From NCBI RefSeq assembly GCF_047663525.1, contig NC_092621.1, forward strand, positions 10,141,001-10,205,000: a stretch of 64,000 nucleotides of DNA, written 5' to 3'. The stretch comes from Anas platyrhynchos. Taxonomy: Eukaryota > Chordata > Aves > Anseriformes > Anatidae. Each line of letters begins with the position of its first letter. Position 1 is the first letter of the stretch. The notes beneath the pieces were generated by a model. The model worked only from the letters and a program-made list of their open reading frames with translations. It had not been told where the DNA came from and did no database searches. A program made the translations under genes and the position numbers. Below are positions 52,341 to 64,000 of this stretch, piece by piece.

Positions 52341-55300
52341 CACGGAGAGCCCAGCTGGGACGCAGCATGGGGCCAAGACCCCACTTTCTCTTTGCTTTGC
52401 AGGTTAAATGTTGCTCCTGGCATAGCTGGTGGTCTCCTCAGACATGTGGCTGCTTGAGCCAAGCTCTCCAGAGAAGAGCAGCCCCTGAGGACGTGCAGTG
52501 TCTGGACGCAGCCCTCATTCATCTCCCCCAAGAGCTCAGCCCCTGTGCACGTACCAGGAAAGGTGAGGGTGCGCTGTGTTCAGAGATGTCGAAGTAGGTG
52601 ACGTCCACAGGCAGGGTGGCATGCTGGGGGCAGTAGGAGCCGCTGGCACCGATCTCTGCTGTGAAGCCCTCGATGCGTCCTGACGGTGCAAAGCGCCCCT
52701 TCAGGATGGACTCCTGAAAGAGGAGGGAAGAGTCAGGGACTGGAGACTGCCCGCAAGAGACCACAGCTGCTTTTTCAAGGACAGATCCCATCCCATCCAG
52801 CCATAGGTGGCCTCAAACCAGCCTTCTGGCACGGCAAAGAACCTGCAGCTGCTACGTCACATCGCCAATGTGCACGAAGCCCTTGGGGACAGGCAACCCA
52901 GCCCCACTCCAGCTGCCACAGAAAGCATCCAGCTCCTGTTGGGCTCAACTTCTCCCAGCCCAATGCCAGCCCAGCCCGAGCCCTCCAGACCCACCTCCCT
53001 CCCCAGCAGGACATCACCGTGTGGGTGCTGTTACCTCAAAGTTGCCCAGCAGAGCGTGGCTGACGGTGGTGGTGGCCCAGGGTGCTGCAGAGGGGCGGGT
53101 TCCCCTCCGGGGGCTGCTCCGGAGATGTCGCCTTGGGAGAGGAGAGCAAGCATCATCATGGGGCCAGAGAACACATCTCCCTGGGGGTGCAGAGCCCTCT
53201 CCCCTGATTCCCCTGATAGGGACACGTCCCTCCCACCACCCCTTTCCCTGGTAGAAGTTGAGCCATTTTCCTAACCCCAGGAGCAGCCTCCCTCCACCCC
53301 ACAGCCCAGAGTCTTGTGTAGGGGAGATGCCCAGGAACCCCACCCGACCCATCCACCCCACAGCAGGCTGTAGGGTGCTGGGATTGCTGCACACCCTGGA
53401 CCTGCTGTGTGGGGCAGGAGCTGCTGGGACACTCACGATTTGAGGCGCAGCCCGCTCTTCAGCCTCCTCCCGACCGCAGTGCAATCTTCAGAGCTCTGGA
53501 AGGGACATAAAATAGAGGAATGTGTTAGGGCATCAAACAGGGACCATGCACCACCTCTTGCCCTGTCCCACATCCCTGCTGGGATGGCATGCGGGGCAGC
53601 ATGAAGCACAGAGAGGCTGCAGAGCTGCCCAAACCCAGATCTGGCTGCCAGGGCAGGTCTTTACCCTCCCATAGTGGCTCTGCTGAGGAAGGTGGTGGCA
53701 AAACCCAAGACAAGGGTGCAGCACGCAGCCTCCCACCCCGTAAACCACATCTAAGGAAGGGTAACACGTACGACAAAGCTCCCTGGCCAGTCTGGGAAAA
53801 GTCCTATCCCAAGGCGATTCATGCAAAATCTGGGCAAAGGGTTGGGCTGCCCACAGCCTGGCTCCTACAGCTGTAGGGTGGGGGGATTAAAACCAGGGCC
53901 TCACTGCTGCTTCCTTTTAAAAGTGCCCCCTTTTCAGGGGTTTTCCTTTCTGGAAGCCACACAAAGGGCAGCACAACACAAAGGGATGATGGAGCTAGCT
54001 GGCATGACCAGGCTGGAAAACCGAGGGAAGCTGCTGGAGGACCTCACTCTGCAAGGGCAGCGCTGGGGGCAGCCAGGCTGGGGGACAGTCACCAAAAAGG
54101 GCACGTGGACAGGGATGGAGCTGTGTGTGTCCCACGCACAGGGTATCCTTGCTCTGAGCAGCAACAAGCCAGGGTGCCTCTGCTTTTGTAGGGCTGGTGG
54201 CAGGCAACAGACGTGTCCCAGGGCTGGCCACTATCCACTGTGCCGTGGCACTGGGAGAGGACAGGGTGCCGTGCCACCATGGGCCACATGCCCAAGAGGG
54301 ACAGCTCTGGGTGTCTCCAGGCTGTTTTCCCTGCCTCCTCCTACCCCTCAGCGATGCTCACCTTGGCTGCAGGGAGCAGGTGGTTCCAGAAAGGGGCTCC
54401 CTTGGCGTCGGTGCTGCGGCAGGCTGTGGGCACCGGGTGGCACGGCAGGGCCCTCTTCTTCCTCGCTGGTGGGGACAAGCTCTCATCCTCGGAGCAGGAG
54501 TCGGCCACCACCTCACCAGCAGGCAGCAGCTTCCTTTTGGCTGGGCAGCTGCTGCCGCTGACCCGGCTGCTCCCGCAAGGCGTCTTCTCCAGGGAGCTCA
54601 GGCTGCCAGGCTCGGGGCTGAGCACCGCTTGCGGGGTCGGGGGCTCCTTGCACCCGTTGGCCGCCACTGGCCATTCCTCTCCTCCGCTAGCCCTGCTGCA
54701 GTGAGCAGGGCTGCTCCCCGGCTTTTCTCTCCTCCCACCAGAGTCCAGCTGGGACGTTTGTGCAATATTGTGCAAATCAAGGTCAAGTAGGTTGTGGCCA
54801 CTCGCCCGATCCCCATTCTCCCCGCAGCCCGCGGGCTGATCCCCTGGTGGAACGGGACAACCGTCTCTCGTGTGCAAAGTACTGCAAGCCATGTGCTGAG
54901 GCCGGGAGGAGGAGGAGGAGGAGGCATCCTGCGGCTTGTCCTCTCTGCTGGCCTTGGGGCTGCGGCTGGGGCTGCCCTCGCAGCGGTGCTCCACCACCCG
55001 CAGCCCGCTATGGGAGAAGTGCTGGGCAGAGCCGCACAGGGAGAGCTCCTCCACCAGCAGACCGTCCTCGAAGGCATCGTCATCCTCCAGGGCAGCCTGC
55101 CCGGGGCCCCTCTCGCACTTGCCGTCCACCCCCCCTCCACCCCAGTGAGTTCGTTTGGGATCCCGCACCCCCTCCGGAGTTCGCTGCTCGGGGTATCCCC
55201 TCTTGACAGCCGGCCGGCTGCCCGCCCGCTGCTCCGTGCTCTCGGAGGAGCTGGAGAGATGGGAGAAGATGGAGACCTGGTAAACCTTCTGGCGCTTGAT

Positions 55301-55447
55301 CTCCGTCTCGTTGTAGCCCATGAGGATGCCGTGGTGGGTGCAGCGCTGCGAGGAAGGCTCCAAGGCCGCCTCTCCGCTGGGTCGGGGCAGGCCGGAGTCA
55401 GCGCTGGGCTCCGGGGGCAGGGACGTCTCCGCGTGGATGTGCCGCAT
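50601..55447 (-). CDS. ATOSB: ATOSB (FAM214B), atos homolog B
   Basis: Vertebrate homologue of Drosophila atossa, a putative nuclear transcription regulator. Coding exons in transcript order: 55447-54362, 53495-53437, 53131-53035, 52713-52555, 52280-52212, 51551-51346, 50754-50601. They total 1830 nt: 609 aa plus TGA. The first exon supplies 362 residues: MRHIHAE start, [33 protein letters not shown], a six-serine run, [17 protein letters not shown] and [15 protein letters not shown]. It is otherwise low-complexity and rich in S, P and G. The conserved C-terminal region follows: [110 protein letters not shown]. Human length is 538 from memory; the excess lies mainly in the first exon. Start chosen as the conserved MRH-E motif; two uORFs precede it. 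Confidence 0.95.
50765..51028 (+). mobile_element. CR1 LINE 3' fragment abutting ATOSB last-exon acceptor
   Basis: Homology to the FANCG CR1 copy starts at ACTAGTGATAGGACTAGAGG (50765) and runs to the TTTATGATTCTGTGG tail near 51028. The ATOSB splice-acceptor AG occupies 50756-50755, so only eight non-CR1 bases (CTCCTCCC on the sense strand) separate element and acceptor. Confidence 0.93.
52010..52160 (+). mobile_element. CR1 LINE 3' fragment in ATOSB intron
   Basis: A different CR1 type from its neighbours: CTGGATGCCCTGTCCCTGGC ... AGGCCAGGCTGGATGGGGCT ... GGTGGGAGGTGTCCCTGCCC ... TTCCAACCCAAGCCATTCTA, ending GATTCTGTGATT. Antisense to ATOSB, in the intron between 52280-52212 and 51551-51346. 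Confidence 0.93.
52300..52336. repeat. (GA)n microsatellite next to an ATOSB acceptor
   Basis: TGTGTGTGAGAGAG... run, sense-strand (CT)n, ending about 20 bp upstream of the acceptor of the exon at 52280. Confidence 0.9.
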
Positions 55448-55450
55448 GGA
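54360..55450. other. ATOSB: CpG-rich ATOSB first coding exon
   Basis: The 1.1-kb first coding exon is CpG-dense over its whole length (for example 54897-55250). This is an exonic CpG island. By eye only. Confidence 0.5.
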
Positions 55451-55623
55451 GCCTCACTTGGCTGGGCCCCACGAGGAGCTGGAGCCAGGACAGCCCATGC
55501 AGCGGCAGGAGGGGGACAGTAAAGTGCCACGGGTGACAGTGGGAGGGCAGGGCAGGAGCTGGGCCCTCTCCCTCAGGATGTCCGAGCGAGCCTCCCGTTA
55601 TGGGGTGCACTGCAGCGCAGCAT
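55448..55623 (-). other. ATOSB: ATOSB 5' leader part of the start-codon exon, with two uORFs
   Basis: A good acceptor, CTCTCTCTTTCCAG, ends at 55624, so the start-codon exon probably begins at 55623. Its first three bases are ATG, opening a 16-codon uORF (55623-55573, stop TGA). A second uORF of 14 codons runs 55498-55454 and stops 6 nt before the main ATG. Confidence 0.55.
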
Positions 55624-56307
55624 CTGGAAAGAGAGAGGAGAGAGGTCAGCAGGGATCAGGGTCCTCGTCCTGCCTTCTGGACCCGTGGGAGGTGGGCAGC
55701 CCTGCTCGGACCTCCTTCCCCAGGGATGGGAAGAGGGACCAGCTCGGTGTGGGTTCTGCAGGGAACCCCACAGCATCACCCACCTGCAGGATCAGCGCTT
55801 CCCTCCTGGCCTGGGCACAGAGAGGAGTTTCCAGCTGGGCTGGAGGCTACAAGTCTGGGGACAAGCCTGTGCAAGTGAAGAGAAGGGGGCCTGCCCTCTG
55901 CCAGGGACCTGCTGTGCTCGTGCTGCTCTGGAGCACAGGAGTCAGGCAGGTCAGACCAGTCCCAGGGGCTCTGGACTGTAATCACCCCTCTGGGCAACAG
56001 CAGCCAGATCTCAGAGCGCTTGCCAAAGAAACCAGCCCCAGCCCCATGCGCTACAGGAGGCAGGGTTGGCTTTGAGGCTGCCAGCCCCACAGTGGGGACA
56101 GGAACCTGTCTGTGCCACCTGGGGGAACCTGAATTATTGTCACGGGGAGCTCTGCCAGCTTGGGCCAGAGTCCTGAAGCAGCTGGGTGGCACCAGGGGCT
56201 GCAGAGCACATCACAGGTGCCTGCACCATCCATCTCACCCATCCCTGACCTCCTCGAGGACTCAGCCTCCTTCATGCTATACAAGGCTTCTATTTCCACA
56301 AAGAGGC

Positions 56308-56575
56308 TAATGCTATCCTGGGCTGCATTCTGAGGAACAATGCCAGCAGGTCAGCGGTGGTCAGCATGTCCCTGCTGCTGAGGCCACACCTGAGAGGGTC
56401 CAGCAAGGGGCCACTAAGATGATTAAGGCACTGGAACACCTCTGCTATGAAAAAAGGCTGAGAGCTGGGACTGTTCATCCTGGAGGGGAGAAGGCTGAGC
56501 CACCTGGACGTGGTCCTGTGCGCCCTGCTCTGGGTGTCCCTGCTTGGGCAGGGGTCCCTTCCCACCTCATCCCCT
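56308..56575 (+). mobile_element. CR1 LINE fragment, internally deleted
   Basis: CTGGGCTGCATTCTGAGGAA, GGGCCACTAAGATGATTAAG GCACTGGAACACCTCTGCTATG and GGCTGAGAGCTGGGACTGTTCATCCTGGAGG blocks are joined directly to the CTGGACGTGGTCCTGTGC / GGGTGTCCCTGCTTGGGCAG 3' part. Upstream of ATOSB, antisense to it. Confidence 0.88.
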
Positions 56576-56906
56576 CTCTGAGGCTGCGTAACCCCCATAC
56601 TGCAGCCCTTCCTGGCTGCCCCCACACTCACCCCTCTGCAGCAGAACCCCAGCGTGCTCCGGATCAACCTCCCCGTCCCGCCGTGGGCTGTCGTTGGCAC
56701 AGCTCGCTGAAGACACCTGCCAGCCAGGCACCCCCCAGAAGCGGCGTGGCTGCCGTGGAATGGCTCCCACCATCACGGTGTGCCTCCGAACCTCTGCGCC
56801 GTCCTCTCCAGCTCTTCAGTCTCCACAGCAGCTCTGAGGGCAAAGAAAAGGGGAGATGCAGGAACGGTGAGATTCAGAGGCTCGCCAAGAGCAGGGCAGG
56901 AGGCTG

Positions 56907-57018
56907 GAATCACAAAATGGTTTGGGTTGGAAGGGACCTTAAAGATCACCCAGTTCCAAGCCCCCCGCCACAGGCAGGGACACCTCCCACCGGACCAGGC
57001 TGCCCAAAGCCTGGGGCT
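56907..57018 (-). mobile_element. CR1 LINE 3' end fragment
   Basis: Inverted CR1 tail: GAATCACAAAATGGTTTGGG TTGGAAGGGACCTTAAAGATC, then CCACCGGACCAGGCTGCCC. About 110 bp. Sense-oriented relative to ATOSB. Confidence 0.93.
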
Positions 57019-60000
57019 ACCTGCCCGCAGGGTCACACTGAGAATTCAGTACTGAAGTTCAGCCTCTCCCAGATCCAAAGGTCACATGAATCTATAGGTC
57101 ATCTCTAAAGCATTTTCACTTTACTTTCCATGTAAGCCACAAATACTTTAAGCTCAGCTGTAAACTCTCATATCTTGCTTGTCCTTTACACCCCTTTCGC
57201 TTGCCTTCCTGTGTGAAAACCTGTGTGTAGGAACAGATCCCTGCTTCCTTTTGGTGATCGTTCCATGGTCTGCCTTCCAAGACACTGCAGATCACCAGCA
57301 GCCTCTGGGCCTCCAGCTAGCCACTGGGCTCATGCCCATCCACCCACAGTACAGGACACTTTCTGGCCCTAAGACAAGGAAAAGAGCTTGCAGTTACCTT
57401 CCTCCAGTAAGAGACGCATGGCAGGGATGGCAGAAACCAGGAGCCTGACAACTCTGAGCACGATGCCCTCCCATCAGCCTCCCCCAGAGCAAAGACAGCG
57501 ATCCTTCCATGCACACAGCTCTCACCTGCTCAGAGGCACCCTTGATGTGTGAAGTAGATTTGCAGCTGCGGCACAGCTCCCTTGTGGTCACAATCCACCA
57601 GCACCGCAGCTTTGATGCCTGGAAGAAGGCAAAGAGGAGAATTAATCCAGGCAGCAGCTCACAGTGCAACACCTTCACAGCCTTTGGGCACCTCCATCCT
57701 CAGTCCCTTTGTTATGGGGCCGCTCAGGAGCTTTGCAGTCCTAGGAAGCTTTGGGTGAAGGAGAAAATGCTGCCTACCACTGGGGACCACGCACCTCCCT
57801 CCCCATGAAGCCTCAGCCATGGAGCTCCCCTCCAGGAAGCCACTGCCTGTGAACAACCTGACCACGAGCACTGCTCTGAAAGCTGGAAACAGCAGGGCCA
57901 GGCACACAAACAAAATCCCTGCAGGGATGCTCAGAGGCACCAAATACCCCATTGCACCTCGGTCCAGCAAACTCTGCATTGGTACAACGAACATGTGGCC
58001 TGACTTTGACTGCCATAGAAAACGTGCTGCTCCTTCGTTACATCTCCAGTAAGATTTGCGATTAGTCCCAGTCTCTCAGAGCAGACCAGCCCAAAAGCCA
58101 CCTCCATCAGAGCCCGGGGAAGAACAGAGGCAGAACAGAGGTGCAACACGCCAGCTCCCACAGAGCACTCGCAGCAGAACAAGTCAACGCTGCAGCACCA
58201 CAACCCCCCTGGTCCAAACCCTTGACAAAAGCTCTTTTGCAAAAGCTCCGCACACCTGGAACAGGGAGAGCTCTCACCACAGGTAGCTGCTTCCCTCCTG
58301 CATCCCAGGGCAGGTCTGCACCATGACTTCTGCGGCACGGCCAGCCACTGGGAAACAAAATCAGCAGCCAGCAGCACGAGTCAGCACGGGGCGGCAGGAG
58401 AAAGCCACATCCTTCCTGCCAGTGTCCACGCAGGACAAAAGTGCAGATTCAGCCTGCGCCCTTTCTTTTCTCCGACCCACACCCTGCTGCAGCCACAGCC
58501 CTTCCCAAGTCCCCGGGCAGGCAGGCTGAGCCCTTTGCTCCCCACAGGCAGCTGCCTTGCAGGAGAATGAGTCTATCAGGAGATGCTGACACCACAAACC
58601 CATGCCAGAGATCTCCCTGCCATTCACCCGGTGATGCCAGCACAGGGCAGTAGGGTGCACCCCCAGCCTGAGGGGCTGAACCTCGTTTTGCCAACCCAGG
58701 GAAACACCAGGATTCCCCATCCCACCCCTAAAAGCACACCCTGGCACCCCTTTACACGCCCTGTAGCTGGGACAGGGAGCAGCAGGAGCACGGCACTGCT
58801 CCTCTCTCCTGAATGCATCAGGAGCCCCTCACAGCCCTTCTACAGAGCAACACAGGGACCCCAAACCACTGCACCTACAGCAGGGACAGGGAGACATCCC
58901 CTGGACATCTCTCCCTTCTTCTTCCCCCAGAGCCAGGCATCTCTGGAGCCCTGCTTTTGGCAGCCTGGATGGGACAGGAGCAGGTCTGGGTCCTCCCCAG
59001 CCCTGCAGAGCTGTACAGGTGCCACTCGGGGCTCCCTGTGCCCACACTAAAGGTTTGGTCCCACCTAAGCCCAAGCAGCTGTGATTTTGCTGGTGTTTTG
59101 GCCCGTATCAGTGCTCTAAGATAGGACTGAATGGGCTTTGCCTGCAAGGGGAAGCCTGGCAAGAGTTCCTCCTGCTCTCTGCCCTGCTCACACCAACCTC
59201 CCAGGCCACCCCAACAGCAACAGGGCCAGCAGGGCAGTCATCTGCCCCAGACCATCATTCAGACAAGCAGGATGTTTGCTGTGTGGCAAAGCTCCCTCTG
59301 TACCAACCATGTTTTGAAGGAGAAAAAATCCCTTCTACGGTGCTGCAGTGCCACAGCCCTGCTGTGGGTCTCCTGGCACCAGGATCCAGAGCTTCCCCTT
59401 CTTCCCCCAGCCTGGCTAGACCTAGGGAAAGGCAGCTTTGGGGGTAATTTGGGGGCAGGACGGGCAGAGCAGTGGGACAGGGGCACCTGGCACTGATGTG
59501 AGGAGAGCAAGGGCTGTGCCCAAAGGGACCCAGCAGGACCCAAGACTGTGGGTCTGAGCATCGCTGCCTGGGGCAGAGCACCAAGACCGTGGGCTGGCAC
59601 GGATGAGAGACCTTCTTGCACCTTTTGGACAATAAAGCAATGCCAAGCTGGTGTTTACACTGCCTTCTGCTCCCTCTCCTGGGAAGAGCTAAGGAAACCC
59701 TTGCAGCTTCCCTGGGTTCAGGCAGGAGCGGGGCTGGCAGAGAATCACCCACGGTTCGTGCAGAGCACGAGGCAAGAGAAGAAGCGACAGAAACTGCTGG
59801 GAGGTGACTGCCCAGAGGATAAGCCACAGCTCTGCCAGTCCTATCCGAACCCAGAAAAAGGAAGAAAATGTAACCGCTGAACGTGTAAAGCCACAAGGTC
59901 CTTGGCACAGGCTGAGAGCGGAGCCTGAGAAGCGCCGGCAGGCGGAAAGTTCCCATCACACGCCCGAAGAACGGCAGCACCAGCAGCAACGCTGGCGTCA

Positions 60001-60880
60001 GAGGAAGGTTTTTCTGAGGCCTGCAAGGTCAGGTACGTGGCTGTCAGCAGAGATACGGACAGGCGAGGCTGGGGACCACTTCCAGCATCATCCCCGGGCG
60101 AGGCGGCAACCCTGGAGAGGAGGCAGTTAGAGGGGTGCCTGCAGGGAAGGAGGAACGGGGTGGAGGTGGCCCCGGAGGTCCCCTGGGCTTCAGGCTGGGG
60201 AGGAAGGAGCTCACGCCTGGTGGAAAGGAGGGAGAGGGGAGGAGAGAGGGTGCAGAGGGAAGGAGCAAGAAAGCAGGGAGGAAGCCCCAGCCCAGATGGG
60301 AAGGGGCCGTGCCCACATCAGGAGTGCGAGCTCCTGGAAGCCACCAGGGACAGCAGCAGGGACAGACCCCGCACCTCCTCCTGCCCGATGGCACCGTCCC
60401 TCCCTCCCTCCCTCCCAGCACCTCGCTGCAGGCTGACAACACCCCTCAGGACACAGCTCCCGAGCACACAGACACCTCCCGTCCCCACCACGGGCTGGGG
60501 TCTGCCCCACGGTGCCATCCCCATCCCCGCAGGCAGGTGCCATGGGGAGGCTACGTGGGGTCCAAGCCCTCCCGCTCGCCGTGCTGGGGTAACACAATGA
60601 GAGCTCCCCCCGGGGGGCTCGGGAAGCCCGCAGGCTTTACCCCTGCACCACCTGACGCCCCGCACCCGGATCTCCTCCAACACCTTGCCTCGGCATCAGC
60701 GCTGCTGACAATAGCCTGCGGCTGGGAAGGGGGCTGGCAGGGTCTGCAGGCAGACCCCAAAGGCAATGGCCACCTGTGCGTGGCTTTCCCCAATACCCAA
60801 ACCACCCCCCCCAGCAGCCTCCCCTCCATGCACGGTTGCCCCTCTCCCCTAGGAAAGCACATTCAGAGAATGAAAAGCAG
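57019..60880. other. ATOSB upstream region, nothing definite
   Basis: No protein family, RNA gene or further CR1 was recognised. It is probably ATOSB 5' intron. Minus-strand donor-like sites occur at 57526 (GCAG|GTGAGA) and, just left of this region, at 56632 (GAGGG|GTGAGT). A purine-rich tract covers about 60210-60300. Without transcripts no exon can be assigned. Confidence 0.45.
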
Positions 60881-62130
60881 CTCAGCACCCGGCAGGACAA
60901 TCAGGCTGCTCTCCCCAGCCGGCAGCACCCCCTGCCCACCCAGCCCAGCAGGCTCAAACCTCCGCGATGCAGCCGGCGGCGTCCAGCCGGGAGCCCACGA
61001 AACCCGCAGCACGGGGAGATCCCAGGCAAGCAGCAGCCGCTCGGCTCACCGGGAGGACAGCCCAGGTTGAGGACAGACCTTTGTCTCTGCCTGCCTGTCT
61101 CGCAGGCTCGCTGCTGGAGGAGGAAAAGGGGGGCGGTGGGGGGACAGCGAGCAAAGATAACACCCCTAGGAGGGATGTCACAGCCACGTTAATCACTTGG
61201 AATTCCAGCCAGCGCAGACCCGGGCGCTGCAAATATGGGCAGCAAATGGAGATGCTCAAAGCTCTGAAATAATTGGATCCTTTCACAAGAGCCGAGCCCA
61301 GAATCCAGCACAGGAATTCAGTCCCCGCTGGAAGTCGAGAGATCAAATGCGCGGAGAGGAGGCAGGCGCAGCACACGCAATCCTCAGCCGCCGCTGCCGG
61401 ATCCGCAGCCCCCCGTGCCGCTCTCCTCTCAGGTGTCTGCCCGGCAGGAGTGATGGCACGGGGACGATGGCCACGGCGAGCCCCGCGTGGAGCCCGGCTG
61501 GGGACCGTGCCCTCCCCATCCAACTTACTCCACTTGTGGCAAGGTGCAGGAGAGCTGCCAAGCAGACAGGAGGCTTATCGGAGGAAAGCGGCGGCCTCGA
61601 AGCCTTGCTCGAGGGGCAGCCCATGGGAGGGAGACCCCTGGAGCTGCCCACCAGCCCCCGCGGGGCGATGCGCAGCCCGGCAGGCTTGGCAGCCCTTGTC
61701 ACGTCCCCGGCGAGACGCGCTCACGGCACATGCAGGCTCCTGCTCAGCGCCTCAACGGCGATGAAAAGGCACGGAGGCTTCTGCCAGAAAACAAAGAGGC
61801 AGCGGCAGAGCTGGGGGTGGGGAAAACTCTCCGCTGCTGCCCAAGAGGATCCCTGCGGAGGCAGCAGGATGCTGACGGGCTGCACCGCAGCTACTCACCC
61901 CCGCGAGCACCCACCGTGGCACCCGCTCGCCCGGCGGAGGGAGGACGGAGGGTGGGCCGGCCTCGGTCCCCTCCCCGAGGACGTGTGGGGTGGGAAGTGC
62001 TGCAGGACGCAAGCCAGGCCCAGGACAACAGCTGGCCACAAGGGGAAAATTCCTCCGGGCTGGCTTCGCTTCGCCAAACGCCGTGTCTTTCCCACCTCGG
62101 GGTAACCACCGTGCGCCGCCACTCCCGAGG
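60880..62130. promoter_or_regulatory. CpG-rich block, candidate ATOSB promoter / first exon
   Basis: CpG density rises again from about 60880 to 62130, the only such block upstream of ATOSB in the window. A minus-strand donor GCGGGG|GTGAGT at 61899/61898 lies inside it and could end a noncoding first exon. This fits a housekeeping promoter for ATOSB about 6 kb upstream of its start codon. An alternative is the promoter of a right-hand + strand neighbour; UNC13B is the next gene in human. Confidence 0.4.
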
Positions 62131-64000
62131 GGAAAGTGCAGCCGGCACCAGGCGTGCAAGTTTTATGGCGAGGGGAGTCTGCGGAGCTCAGCACCGTGCA
62201 GGCTCCAGAGTTAACCTTGTGGTGGTGGTTACCCCGGGGTGACAAAAGAAGTGCCACCCCATGCAGGGACACAAGGGCAGGCTCCCCTCGCTGGTCCCAT
62301 GGGTGGCAGCCCGGGGAGCGGGGACTGGTGGCTCCATCCCAGCCCCTGGTGCCAACTGGAAGCGATGGGCAACCTCCTGCTGTTTGTGCTTACAAAGCTC
62401 ACAGGATGGCAGAGGGCAGGGAGCACGACTGCTCAGCACACTGGCCGTGACCGGGGCACCGACGTGCTGCCACGTGTTCAGCAGGACACTCGTCCAGGGG
62501 AGGCATCCGCCAGGTCCAAGCAGGACTAGGTCACCACCACGCTAAGTGAAGCACAGGCATTAGGATTAACAGTCCTCTCGGCCTGACTATCTGATGTGCC
62601 AGGAGGAGGAATAACACCCTGGGGTTGGTTTATGCTTGCCTCAGAAGCCCTGGGGAACTCTATCCTGACCTGTTTAACTTGACCCTAAAGGAAAGGCGAA
62701 TCACTTACTGGTAACTCCCATCCTGTCTGCTCCCTGTGGCAGGGAAACATGACCCGAGCGGGCTGCTTGAGCCCCCGGCGGGGTGCTGTGGGGCTGTGGG
62801 CTGAGGTTTTGCAAGCTGAGGGATGTCAGCACGGCAATCAGCGGGTGACAGGAACCTCTTTGCTCACACCTCAGCTGCCCCCTGGCCACCCAACACTCAC
62901 CCCTGGCCACCGCTGCACACAACTACAGCCATCCACCTTCCTCCTCACCGTGCCCCGAGTCCCTGCAGCCACCCACACTGCCTGATCCTCACCTTCCCCA
63001 CACCCTCTGCCCGGCAGCCTGGCTCTGCATCCCCTGCTGCATGCTGTTTTTCACTCTCACCCCACATCCCCGTCCTCCGCAGCCAGCAGACCCTGTTTAG
63101 GCGCACCCCCTGCAGGTCCCCCATATCCTCAGCTCCTTACCCGAGCCCTGCAGCTCACACCATAACCTACACCACCACACACGCACCCCACCAGACCCAG
63201 TGACGAGCCCCCAGCTGGGACAGCCACGGCAGTGTCACCTTTTCCCTACCTGCCCTGCTGCTCACCACGTCACAGAGAGTCCCGGGGATGCTGCATTACC
63301 CGGAGCAACTCCGGGCAGGGGTGTCAAAGCCACAGCTGGGAAGATGGAGCAGGTGAAGCGGTGAGGAGGGCAGCGCTGACCCGTGGGAAGCGTCCCTGCT
63401 CGCCACCACCCCTCTTGCAATACACTTCCTTTTACCGTAAGAGCCCTCCAAGGGAGGTGCTTGGGCACCGGCACCCGGCTCGGCGTCACCAAGCTGCAGC
63501 CTGTAGATAAGGCAGCAGGGACATCCCGTATCTCTTCCACTCCCCGTGCTGGATGTCTGAGTGGCACAGGAGGAGGAGATACCACCTGCACCCAACTCAT
63601 CCCTTCCCAGCTGCGATTTAGGGAGTCTCCAGGCTGTGAAGGCCAGAAGCAGGGACATAAGCTGGGCAGGAATTCAGGGTGAGGTTTTGGAGGTGTTTGA
63701 CTGTAAAGAACTGGATGTGTCCAGGAGGGCTGCTGCAAGGAGGGGGCATTTCCACCAGGAATTCGATGTCCTGTGTCTTGCCAGGAAAAGGCAAAAATCT
63801 CTCCTTCCAGTGAGGACTGAAGATAAGAGAAAAACTCTCTGCTGGCATTAGGAAAAGGGTGTCACAGCTGTCATCTGAACACTCCCACTGCGAACACACA
63901 AGTGCCCAAGCCTCTTTGAAGTGCAACAAGAGGGCCTGGGGTGCCTGCTTCCAGGCATAGTCAAGCCAGCAGGGCAGCACCAGCTCCTGCTTCACCCCAC
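62131..64000. other. Right flank, no feature recognised
   Basis: Moderately GC-rich, with C-rich tracts near 62870-63200. No recognisable exon of UNC13B or any other gene. A minus-strand donor-like site (ACCA|GTAAGT) is at 62709. Confidence 0.5.

Noticed and set aside
60135-62105. Long + strand open frames (311 and 302 codons)
   Set aside because: Lie in GC-rich sequence where stops are rare; low-complexity translations, no recognisable domain, no matching splice pattern.

Overview
This is vertebrate nuclear DNA, almost certainly avian. The genes are split into many GT-AG exons, the first exons lie in CpG-rich stretches, and the interspersed repeats are CR1 LINEs plus one bird-type LTR. There is no operon, rRNA, tRNA, phage or CRISPR structure. 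The window holds five housekeeping genes, all on the minus strand, in the order known from human 9p13.3: VCP - FANCG - PIGO - STOML2 - ATOSB (FAM214B). In birds this block is expected on chromosome Z (inference).

Layout, left to right: VCP (639-18417, first 13 coding exons; the rest lies beyond the left edge); a 1.2-kb CpG-rich VCP promoter/intergenic segment with six CCAAT boxes; FANCG (19748-28611, 14 coding exons, 659 aa); a 4.3-kb stretch with no recognised gene; PIGO (32882-43004, 10 coding exons, 1088 aa, plus a probable noncoding first exon near 43530-43660); STOML2 (44367-49568, 10 coding exons, 355 aa); ATOSB (50601-55447, 7 coding exons, 609 aa), then about 8.5 kb of ATOSB 5' leader, introns and flank to the right edge. 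Every exon chain was joined by hand. Reading phase is maintained at each junction, and the totals match or nearly match the human lengths as I remember them (VCP codons 1-565, PIGO 1088 vs 1089, STOML2 355 vs 356, FANCG 659 vs 622, ATOSB 609 vs 538).

The genes do not form one pathway. VCP is an AAA+ ubiquitin-dependent segregase, FANCG is a TPR subunit of the Fanconi anaemia core complex, PIGO is an ER GPI-anchor ethanolamine-phosphate transferase, STOML2 is a mitochondrial SPFH scaffold, and ATOSB is an atos-family putative transcription regulator. They share a tightly packed head-to-tail arrangement: the ATOSB poly(A) signal is only about 0.2 kb from the STOML2 start codon.

I found no previously undescribed system. 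The observations worth a second look are regulatory or transposon-related: a CR1 copy 8 nt from an ATOSB splice acceptor, an LTR 39 bp from a VCP exon, an array of six same-orientation CCAAT boxes in the VCP promoter, a perfect RFX-type X-box at the FANCG promoter, two short uORFs before ATOSB, and a G-rich minisatellite in PIGO intron 1.
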